From JBHIEE01 sp046760445 (GTDB lineage Bacteria; Acidobacteriota; Aminicenantia; JdFR-78), in the NCBI GenBank assembly GCA_046760445.1, contig JBHIEE010000052.1, forward strand, positions 1 to 18,232: a DNA stretch of 18,232 bases, in the 5' to 3' direction. The translations under genes were made by a program, and so were the position numbers. This document shows, in pieces, positions 1-5,319 of the stretch (positions within the stretch are counted from its first letter, which is position 1; each line of letters begins with the position of its first letter). Under the pieces are notes generated by a model. That model had not been told where the DNA came from. It was given only the letters and a program-made list of their open reading frames with translations, and made no database searches.

Positions 1-34
1 CTTTTATGGAAGCTTGAAATAAATCAAAATGCAA

Positions 35-197
35 AAATCAAAGATAAAAATGACAGACCAAAAATATAAAAATAGTGCTGCAGTTGAGCGGTGCTGCAGT
101 GCTGCTCATAACTCACCGCAACACTGCAGAACTGCAGCACAGCAGCACTTAAAAAAGTTATTTTTGAATTTTAATTTGTCATTTTGATATTTGATTT
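35..197. repeat. Composite palindromic element (AT-rich inverted ends, GCTGCAG hairpin core)
   Basis: The ends are 21-base inverted repeats, 35-55 and 177-197, matching at 19 of 21 positions. Between them is a GC-richer core, 74-149, able to fold on itself: GTGCTGCAGTT at 75-85 pairs with AACTGCAGCAC at 130-140, and AGTGCTGC at 74-81 pairs with GCAGCACT at 142-149. No reading frame is present. This looks like a non-coding miniature or REP-like element. Its AT-rich end word CAAAGATAAAAATG (39-52) recurs at 8004-8017. Confidence 0.6.
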
Positions 198-224
198 TTT
201 ATTTTTATGTGGAGGTGGAGCCAC

Positions 225-240
225 TCCCGAGTACTCGGGA
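225..240. repeat. 16-base perfect palindrome TCCCGAGTACTCGGGA, copy 1
   Basis: TCCCGAGTACTCGGGA is its own reverse complement. The identical 16 bases occur at 2603-2618, and a degenerate relative (CCCCGTTTACTCGGAG) lies at 14846-14861. It is preceded by a small GTGG-AG-CCAC hairpin at 215-224. It has no T-run on either side, so it is not a typical terminator. Confidence 0.7.
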
Positions 241-367
241 AAAAGCCTTTATTAGTATCGGGTTTTTAAACTTGAAAATGTTCATATTTATAGGTTAAAG
301 TAATCCAGATGGTAATACCAAAGAGTACCCAAACCGAGAGGACAAATTTTTTACCCGAGCCTAAGCT

Positions 368-1093
368 ATGAACTCTTTATTGCTCGTCATTCTTCTCATC
401 TTTATTGGTCAAATTTTAGGTTCTCTTTTTGGAATTTTGAAGAAACCCTCAACCTCTTTTCTTCACATTTCTTTAGCTTTTGCTGCCTCAATGATGCTTT
501 CTATTTCCTTTATTCAGTTGATCCCAGAGTCTTTAAAAGTGACTACATTAAATTCGGTAATAATTGCTTTGTTTTCAGGTGCAATAATAATGGGTTTGAT
601 AGATAAGCTTCTTCCTCATATTAATCCAGAGCTATCAAAGAAAGAAAAGCCCTCTATTAAAAGATCTGTAACAATGCTAATTATAGGTATGGCTCTCCAT
701 AATTTACCTGAAGGATTAGCCATTGGTATTGGTTTTGCCCTAACAACTAAACTGGGAATAGTTATTGCCCTGGGTATTGCTCTTCAGGATCTTCCTGAAA
801 ATATTGCTACTATTGTGCCTCTTTACGGAATGAACAAAAAAAGATTAAAATCTTTTCTTATCCTTATGGCTACAGTTCTTTTTGAGCTTATAGGTTTCTT
901 TATTGGGTTCTATTTTTTTAAGATTGCCTCTCTAAATCTTTTAGGAATTTTTCTTTCCTTTGCCGCTGGAGTTATGATCTATATATCTGTCGAGGAACTT
1001 ATTCCTGCTGCTGAGATAAGTAAATCTCCTCTTTTATCTGGAGTAAGTATCTCACTTGGAATATTGATAGTTTTGGCGACAAATTTTATTTGA
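368..1093 (+). CDS. ZIP-family divalent metal transporter
   Basis: Predicted inner-membrane transporter of the ZIP (SLC39/ZupT/GufA) family, importing zinc or other divalent metals into the cytoplasm. The 241-residue protein is almost entirely hydrophobic, with about eight potential membrane segments and a short charged loop around residues 79-100. The metal-site motif of the fourth helix, HNLPEG, is at residues 111-116. The matching fifth-helix motif reads QDLPEN (140-145) where relatives usually have H/Q-x-x-PEG, and EELIP in the following helix is at 209-213. An in-frame stop 4 bases upstream makes ATG 368 the first possible start; no clear Shine-Dalgarno is visible. The stop overlaps the next gene by a TTGA junction, suggesting translational coupling with the NUDIX and DUF89 genes. 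The metal preference cannot be read from the sequence. Confidence 0.88.
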   Translation: MNSLLLVILLIFIGQILGSLFGILKKPSTSFLHISLAFAASMMLSISFIQLIPESLKVTTLNSVIIALFSGAIIMGLIDKLLPHINPELSKKEKPSIKRSVTMLIIGMALHNLPEGLAIGIGFALTTKLGIVIALGIALQDLPENIATIVPLYGMNKKRLKSFLILMATVLFELIGFFIGFYFFKIASLNLLGIFLSFAAGVMIYISVEELIPAAEISKSPLLSGVSISLGILIVLATNFI

Positions 1094-1602
1094 AAATAAT
1101 GAGAAAAGAGTTTAAATATTGTCCTAAATGTGGGACAGAATTAAGAATGATCAAAACGGAAAAAAGGAAAAGGCTAATCTGTCCTGAATGCGACTGGATA
1201 AATTATGAAAATCCTCTGCCCAGTGTGGCTGCTTTAGTGAAAAATAAAAACAAGGAAATACTTTTGGTAAAGAGAGGGGTAGAGCCAGGAAAAGGAAAAT
1301 GGGCTTTGCCTTCAGGATTTATTGAAGTTGAAGAAACTCCGGAGAGAGCCTGTCTCAGGGAACTTAGAGAGGAAACAGGACTCAAAGGGAAAATAGTGAG
1401 ATTAATTGGAGTTTATTCTCAGAAATCAAAGTTATATAAAAATGTTCTTATTATCGGTTATGAAGCAAAAACAAGTGGATTTCTTTTACCTGGAACAGAC
1501 GCCCAAGAGGTTGATTTTTTCCCTTTCAATAAACTCCCATACATTCCTTTTTCCAGCCACAGAAAAATTATTAAAAATGCATTGCGGAGTATGAAGAAAT
1601 GA
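1090..1602 (+). CDS. NUDIX hydrolase with N-terminal zinc ribbon
   Basis: Cytoplasmic NUDIX-family pyrophosphohydrolase, cleaving a nucleoside diphosphate linked to another moiety. The 170-residue protein starts with a zinc ribbon (C11-x2-C14 and C31-x2-C34), then the NUDIX fold from about residue 43. The NUDIX box is complete: G76, E82, R90-E91, E94-E95, G97, matching Gx5Ex7REUxEExGU. The zinc ribbon plus NUDIX arrangement is seen in NudC-like and ADP-ribose/NADH pyrophosphatase-like enzymes, but this one is shorter than NudC (about 260 aa), so the substrate is open. The first possible start is TTG at 1090, overlapping the ZIP stop; ATG at 1099 (residue 4) is an equally good start. Its stop overlaps the next ATG (ATGA at 1599-1602). 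Confidence 0.88.
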   Translation: MKIMRKEFKYCPKCGTELRMIKTEKRKRLICPECDWINYENPLPSVAALVKNKNKEILLVKRGVEPGKGKWALPSGFIEVEETPERACLRELREETGLKGKIVRLIGVYSQKSKLYKNVLIIGYEAKTSGFLLPGTDAQEVDFFPFNKLPYIPFSSHRKIIKNALRSMKK

Positions 1603-2459
1603 AAAGCTATTTAGACTGCCTTCCCTGCTTCTTTAGACAGGCCCTCGAGACAGCAAGGATTATTACTTCTGATAAGGAAAAAATTCGCGAAGTATTAAAT
1701 GCGGTTAGTTTACTTATTTCTAAAATCTCACTGGAAGCTTCTCCCCCAGAAATAGGAAGAGAAGTATACCAGGTGATAAATGAAATAACTGGAGTAAAAG
1801 ATCCTTATAAAGAACTAAAGGAAAAGTGTATTTATCAGGCAATTTCTTTGTATCCCGAACTTAAAAGAATAATAAATTCTTCCAGAGATAAACTTTTGAC
1901 TGCTGTAAAACTCTCAATTGCTGGAAACGTTATAGATTTTGGCGCCAATCCTAACTTTGAATTAAAAAGAGACATAGAAAAGATCTTATCTCAGGATTTT
2001 GGAATAAATCATTATCAAGAATTTTGTGAAAAACTGAATAAGGCAAAAAAAATTCTTTATCTGGCAGACAATGCCGGAGAAACAGTGTTTGACCGTCTAC
2101 TCATTGAAGAACTTGGCAAACCAGTTATCTATGTTGTAAGGGAAAAACCTGTTATAAATGATGCCACTAAAGAGGATGCACTCCTTTCTGAAATAAATAA
2201 AGTGGCAGAGATTATTTCTTCAGGCTGTGATGCTCCAGGAACAATATTACCACTCTGTTCCACAGAATTCTTAAAGATCTATCAGACTTCAGATTTAATT
2301 ATAAGTAAGGGCCAGGGAAATTATGAAGGTCTTTCAGAGGAAGCTCGTCCTATATTTTTTCTTTTAAAAGCAAAATGTTCCACCATTGCTCGAGATATAA
2401 GAATACAAGAAAATAGTATAATACTTATGAAAGCAACTACAGATGTCACAGATAAATGA
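1599..2459 (+). CDS. DUF89 / ARMT1-like metal-dependent phosphatase family protein
   Basis: Member of the DUF89 (damage-control phosphatase, ARMT1-like) family, in its short single-domain prokaryotic/archaeal form of 286 residues. Conserved features are the N-terminal C7-x2-C10 pair, N110 and D113 in the AGNVIDFG segment, D157-N158-AGE161 (metal-binding in characterised relatives), NDAT at 187-190, and KGQGNYEGL at 237-245 near the active site. Studied members hydrolyse phosphate from damaged or surplus sugar phosphates using Co, Ni or Mn; the substrate here is unknown. It is the third gene of a packed unit (ATGA overlap with the NUDIX gene). A metal importer, a NUDIX sanitiser and a metal-dependent phosphatase together suggest a metabolite house-cleaning operon, which is inference. 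Confidence 0.85.
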   Translation: MKSYLDCLPCFFRQALETARIITSDKEKIREVLNAVSLLISKISLEASPPEIGREVYQVINEITGVKDPYKELKEKCIYQAISLYPELKRIINSSRDKLLTAVKLSIAGNVIDFGANPNFELKRDIEKILSQDFGINHYQEFCEKLNKAKKILYLADNAGETVFDRLLIEELGKPVIYVVREKPVINDATKEDALLSEINKVAEIISSGCDAPGTILPLCSTEFLKIYQTSDLIISKGQGNYEGLSEEARPIFFLLKAKCSTIARDIRIQENSIILMKATTDVTDK

Positions 2460-2590
2460 AAAATACCAAATTACAAATCACAAATTACAAAAACCGTAAA
2501 TCGTAAAGAGTAAGGAGTAAAGTGATAAATGGCACCTTACGATTTACACCTTACACTTCACAGACAAAGTTTATATTTGATATTTGATGC
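2460..2590. repeat. Intergenic inverted repeat of the GTAAATCGTAA type
   Basis: GTAAATCGTAA (2496-2506) and TTACGATTTAC (2537-2547) are a perfect 11-base inverted repeat, flanked by looser pairing of GAGTAAGGAGTAAAGTG with CACCTTACACTTCAC. The upstream stretch (2460-2490) repeats the word CAAATTACAAATCAC. It is non-coding and resembles the simple dispersed repeats found between genes elsewhere in this window. Confidence 0.5.
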
Positions 2591-2592
2591 TT

Positions 2593-2627
2593 GCCCCGTA
2601 CATCCCGAGTACTCGGGACTACGGGGC
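2593..2627. repeat. Long hairpin containing the 16-base palindrome, copy 2
   Basis: GCCCCGTA (2593-2600) pairs with TACGGGGC (2620-2627), with the perfect palindrome TCCCGAGTACTCGGGA (2603-2618) between them. The stem is long and GC-rich, but no T-run follows on either strand, so it is better described as a REP-like palindrome than a terminator. It may still stabilise the 3' end of the upstream transcript. Confidence 0.65.
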
Positions 2628-2658
2628 TTGGAATTTGGGATTTATTAAAGCAGGTAGC

Positions 2659-2670
2659 CTCTGTGGTTAA
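2659..2670. repeat. Half-arm remnant of the CTCTGTGGTT repeat
   Basis: CTCTGTGGTTAA here equals the end of the right arm of the repeat elements at 3234-3294 and 14807-15044. No left arm is recognisable nearby, so it is probably a decayed fragment. The match is short and could be chance. Confidence 0.35.
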
Positions 2671-2708
2671 ATTTGACAATACTTTGATTTTCAAGAGGAG
2701 AAAAACTG

Positions 2709-3224
2709 ATGATAGAAATAAAGGATTTACCTAAGGAAGAGTTATTAGAATTATTGTCAGATGCAGCAAGGAACTGGTTGGCCCATGATGGACTCTGGTT
2801 TCAGGCTGTTGAAAGAAAATTTGGAATAGAAACAGCAATTGAACTTGACCGCCAGGCTTGGGAAAGGTTTACTGTTATTGAAACCCAAAGAATAATGAAA
2901 AGATTGAAAATAGAACCAGGTGGGGGTATTCCTGCTTTAATTCAGGCACTAAAATTCCGACTTTATGCTCTTATCAATGTTCAAGAAGTGACAGAAGTGT
3001 CTGACCAACGCTGTGTTTTTCGAATGGTTAACTGTCGAGTTCAGGAAGCAAGGAAGAGAAAAAATCTACCGGATTTTCCCTGCAAGCCTGTGGGGATAGT
3101 TGAATATAGTTATTTTGCTCAGACTATTGACCCTAGAATTAAAACTACCTGTCTTTCCTGTCCCCCAGACCCTTATCCCTCAGATTATTGGTGTGCCTGG
3201 GAATTTGAGATTGAAAATAAATGA
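2709..3224 (+). CDS. DUF6125 family protein
   Basis: A 171-residue soluble protein with the layout of the DUF6125 family: an N-terminal helical part carrying ARNWLAHDGLWFQAVE (21-36), a middle segment around FRLYALINVQEV, then a Cys-containing C-terminal part with NCRVQEARKRK, DFPCKPVGIVEY and CLSCPPDP. The conserved cysteines (in NCRV, FPCK, CLSC and WCAW) suggest metal or substrate binding. The fold resembles L-2-amino-thiazoline-4-carboxylate hydrolase-like proteins, but I cannot assign an activity. A strong GAGGAG site (2694-2699) precedes ATG 2709. It is separated from the next gene by a 98-base spacer occupied by a repeat, so it is probably its own unit. Confidence 0.75.
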   Translation: MIEIKDLPKEELLELLSDAARNWLAHDGLWFQAVERKFGIETAIELDRQAWERFTVIETQRIMKRLKIEPGGGIPALIQALKFRLYALINVQEVTEVSDQRCVFRMVNCRVQEARKRKNLPDFPCKPVGIVEYSYFAQTIDPRIKTTCLSCPPDPYPSDYWCAWEFEIENK

Positions 3225-3233
3225 AAGAAAATA

Positions 3234-3294
3234 AACCACAGAGAACACAGAGCAATGTTTCTATGTTTATATGTTCTCTGTGAACTCTGTGGTT
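3234..3294. repeat. 61-base palindromic repeat AACCACAGAG...CTCTGTGGTT, short copy
   Basis: The left arm AACCACAGAGAACACAGAG (3234-3252) and right arm CTCTGTGAACTCTGTGGTT (3276-3294) are inverted repeats matching at 17 of 19 positions around a 23-base loop. From 3255 the loop and right arm align with 15005-15045 over about 40 bases with only a few mismatches, which shows a dispersed family. It fills most of the spacer between the DUF6125 and ilvE-like genes. It has no coding capacity of its own. Confidence 0.8.
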
Positions 3295-3307
3295 ATTTGA
3301 ATATATC

Positions 3308-3314
3308 AAAGGAG
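3308..3314 (+). promoter_or_regulatory. Strong Shine-Dalgarno AAGGAGG for the aminotransferase gene
   Basis: AAAGGAGG lies about 8 bases before ATG 3323 and fixes that start. The overlapping ATG in another frame at 3327 is not a gene. Confidence 0.75.
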
Positions 3315-3322
3315 GAATTTTA

Positions 3323-4288
3323 ATGTTTGATACTAAGTTCTTTCCATCCGCCAAAAAATTCTGGTATATGGGAAAATTCTATGAATGGCAGACTCCAAAT
3401 ATTCATTGTATGTCTCATGTCCTTCACTATGGAAGCTCAGTCTTTGAAGGTATTCGAGCCTATGAAACTCCTCGTGGTCCCACTATTTTCCGTCTCCCAG
3501 AACATATTGATAGGTTTTTTTATTCGGCCTCAGTATTAGGAATGAAAGTCCCTTATACTAAGGATGAAATTATTGAGGCAATCAAATTAACTATTCAAGA
3601 GAACAAACTCAATTCAGCCTATATTCGGCCACTCCTCTTTTTTTCCTATGGAAACTTAGGCTTAATCCCTAAAGCTTGTCCAGTTAAACTAATCATTGGT
3701 GCCTGGGAATGGGAGGCTTACCTTGGCAAAGAAATCTGGGAAAAAGGAGCCCATGTTCTAATTTTGCCCTGGAGGCGCATCCATCACTCTCAAATTGCTA
3801 TTTCAGCTAAACTTGGAGGATTATATGTCCAATCCCAAATAGGCGGAGGATATGCCAGAAAACAAGGCTATGATGAGGGAGTGTTTTTGAACTTAGAAGG
3901 AAATGTAGCCGAAGGGCCAGGAGAAAATATTTTAATCGTGAAAGAAGGTCGAGTTAAAACAAACGACAAAAAAGAATCTATCCTGGAAGGAATTACTCAG
4001 ACAAGTCTCTTGGAAATCGCCACGGATTTAGGTTATGCTACAGAAATTGGCCATATAACAAGAGCGGAATTTTTTAATGCAGATGAAGCTTTTTTCTCTG
4101 GAACAGCAGTTGAAATTGCCCCTATTACCAAAGTAACAGATGACTCAGCGCCTAAAACAGAGAAAAAGGAGTATATTATTGGAAAAGGAAAACCAGGTGA
4201 AATCACTTCGCATTTAGCAAAGGTCTATCAAGAGGCAGTGAGAGGCAAAATAAAGGAATATGAGAAATGGCTTACTTATCTGGATTAA
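3323..4288 (+). CDS. ilvE: Branched-chain amino acid aminotransferase (IlvE-type, PLP class IV)
   Basis: Cytoplasmic PLP-dependent fold-type IV aminotransferase, catalysing the last step of Val/Leu/Ile synthesis or the first of their breakdown with 2-oxoglutarate. Its 321 residues match the usual IlvE length of 300-320. Visible landmarks are FEGIRAY (41-47), the predicted PLP-binding K163 in SAKLGG, ARKQGYDEGVFL (178-189), EGPGENIL (197-204), LEGITQTSLLEIA from 221, and SGTAVEIAPI from 259. A strong AAAGGAGG ribosome site precedes ATG 3323. D-amino acid aminotransferase and 4-amino-4-deoxychorismate lyase are relatives, but the length and the EGIRAY and SGTAVEI motifs favour IlvE. It lies 22 bases before the DUF123 gene and may be cotranscribed with it. 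Confidence 0.9.
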   Translation: MFDTKFFPSAKKFWYMGKFYEWQTPNIHCMSHVLHYGSSVFEGIRAYETPRGPTIFRLPEHIDRFFYSASVLGMKVPYTKDEIIEAIKLTIQENKLNSAYIRPLLFFSYGNLGLIPKACPVKLIIGAWEWEAYLGKEIWEKGAHVLILPWRRIHHSQIAISAKLGGLYVQSQIGGGYARKQGYDEGVFLNLEGNVAEGPGENILIVKEGRVKTNDKKESILEGITQTSLLEIATDLGYATEIGHITRAEFFNADEAFFSGTAVEIAPITKVTDDSAPKTEKKEYIIGKGKPGEITSHLAKVYQEAVRGKIKEYEKWLTYLD

Positions 4289-4310
4289 TATTTTAATCAC
4301 GTAGTAAAAA

Positions 4311-4751
4311 GTGAGAAGAATAAAAGAAAAAAAAGTAATTTATATATTACTGATAAATTTAAAAGAACCTAAAAAAATTAAAGTTGGCAAATTAGGAATG
4401 ATGATTTTTAAACCTGGAATTTATCTCTACCTTGGTTCAGCTCAAGCTGGTTTTAAAACCCGAATAAGACGGCATTTAAGAAATGAGAAGAAACTATTCT
4501 GGCATATAGATTACCTGCTGAGGGAAGCAGAAATTGAAGAGGTATGGTTAAAAAAAGACGAATCTGTTGAATGTAAAACTGCAATGGAGATTCAGAATTA
4601 TTCTGATTTCTCTTTTCACCCTATAAAAGGATTTGGTTCATCGGACTGCAACTGTTTAACTCATCTTTTTTATTTCCCTGAATGTTCTTCTAAAATAAAA
4701 GATTTAAGAACAAAGTTAAAATTTGAAAAATTAGAGACAAATGGAAATTAA
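4311..4751 (+). CDS. DUF123 (GIY-YIG-like) domain protein
   Basis: A 146-residue single-domain protein of the DUF123 family, a compact branch related to the GIY-YIG nucleases. Landmarks in order are GIYLYLGSA (36-44), RIRRHLR (51-57), the HIDYLL helix (65-70), the E87-C88 region, and the C-terminal GFGSSDCNCLTHLFY (107-121), all characteristic of DUF123. In other organisms the domain stands alone or is fused to endonuclease III, so a DNA-repair role is possible but unproven. The start is GTG 4311; an in-frame TAA at 4305-4307 excludes longer versions and no clear Shine-Dalgarno is seen, which fits readthrough from ilvE. It overlaps trmO by 11 bases. Confidence 0.82.
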   Translation: MRRIKEKKVIYILLINLKEPKKIKVGKLGMMIFKPGIYLYLGSAQAGFKTRIRRHLRNEKKLFWHIDYLLREAEIEEVWLKKDESVECKTAMEIQNYSDFSFHPIKGFGSSDCNCLTHLFYFPECSSKIKDLRTKLKFEKLETNGN

Positions 4752-5208
4752 ATTAAAGACAATAGGAATTGTTCATTCTCCTTTTAAAAGAAAAGAAGAT
4801 ATTCCCAAAGAAAAGTATGCTTACCCAGGAGGATTTGATTCAGTCGAGGGCAAACTCGAAATTTTTAAAAAATATGAGGGAGGGTTAAAAGATATCGAAG
4901 GTTTTTCTCATTTGATAGTGATATTTATATTTCATAAATCTGAAGGGTATAAGCTTTATACAAAACCCTTGTTTGATGATGAATTAAGGGGAGTATTTAC
5001 AACAAGATCACCATATAGACCAAATCCAATAGGAATGACAATAGTTGAGTTAGTAGAAAGAAAAGGAAATATTTTGAAAGTAAAAGGAATAGATATGATA
5101 GAAGGAACGCCAATCATTGACATTAAACCCTACACTCCTCGTGACCAGAAGAAAGAAATTAAAATAGGCTGGCTGAGAGATAAAATCAAAGGTCAAAAGT
5201 CAAAATGA
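4741..5208 (+). CDS. trmO: TrmO/TsaA-type tRNA (t6A37) N6-methyltransferase
   Basis: SAM-dependent methyltransferase of the TsaA/TrmO (YaeB, UPF0066) family, which adds a methyl group to N6-threonylcarbamoyladenosine-37 of tRNA-Thr to give m6t6A. The 155-residue protein is the single-domain form; E. coli TrmO (about 235 aa) has an extra C-terminal domain. Family motifs are IGIVHSPFK (8-16), FSHLIVIFIFH (55-65), GVFTTRSPYRPNPIG (84-98) and EGTPIIDIKPYTP (121-133). The last residues (KIKGQKSK) are encoded by an AT-rich TCAAA-word repeat like those found between genes here, so the tail may be a late addition. The start ATG 4741 lies inside the end of the DUF123 gene, implying coupled translation. 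Confidence 0.88.
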   Translation: MEIKLKTIGIVHSPFKRKEDIPKEKYAYPGGFDSVEGKLEIFKKYEGGLKDIEGFSHLIVIFIFHKSEGYKLYTKPLFDDELRGVFTTRSPYRPNPIGMTIVELVERKGNILKVKGIDMIEGTPIIDIKPYTPRDQKKEIKIGWLRDKIKGQKSK

Positions 5209-5269
5209 TGGTTAATATCAAGAAGTTATTAAGTTGGAATAAGTCTTTTTAAAATAAAATTTTTTGTGC

Positions 5270-5299
5270 TTGACAGGGAAAATTTTAGGAGAATAAAAT
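5270..5299 (+). promoter_or_regulatory. Putative sigma70-type promoter for the M14 peptidase
   Basis: TTGACA (5270-5275) is followed 18 bases later by TAAAAT (5294-5299). The predicted transcript start near 5306 leaves a very short leader that begins close to the ribosome site. If correct, it rules out the GTG at 5266 as a start. Confidence 0.45.
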
Positions 5300-5306
5300 T
5301 TAGAGA

Positions 5307-5314
5307 AAAGGAGG
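5307..5314 (+). promoter_or_regulatory. Shine-Dalgarno AAAGGAGG that sets the peptidase start
   Basis: AAAGGAGG lies 5 bases before ATG 5320. The ATG opens directly into a signal peptide, so 5320 is preferred over the upstream in-frame GTG at 5266. Confidence 0.8.
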
Positions 5315-5319
5315 TTTTT

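Larger units (their letters stand above)
1..367. other. Intergenic region upstream of the ZIP gene
   Basis: No gene was found here. The region holds the composite repeat at 35-197 and the 16-base palindrome at 225-240. An in-frame TAA at 362-364 lies just before the ATG at 368, so the downstream gene cannot start earlier. I saw no convincing promoter; TTGAAA at 272-277 has no good partner -10 box. Confidence 0.6.

Noticed and set aside
74..149. Repeated GCTGCAG words as a short CRISPR-like array
   Set aside because: The units are inverted and unevenly spaced, and no direct repeats with unique spacers or cas genes are present.
2593..2627. GC-rich hairpin as an intrinsic terminator after the DUF89 gene
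   Set aside because: No T-run follows on either strand, and it lies more than 130 bases after the stop.
2673..2678. TTGACA as a -35 box for the DUF6125 gene
   Set aside because: The expected -10 position falls on the ribosome site, and no TATAAT-like sequence is suitably spaced.
3145..3354. Minus-strand open frame over the CACAGAG repeat
   Set aside because: It runs through a palindromic repeat and two gene ends, has no ribosome site and encodes no recognisable protein.
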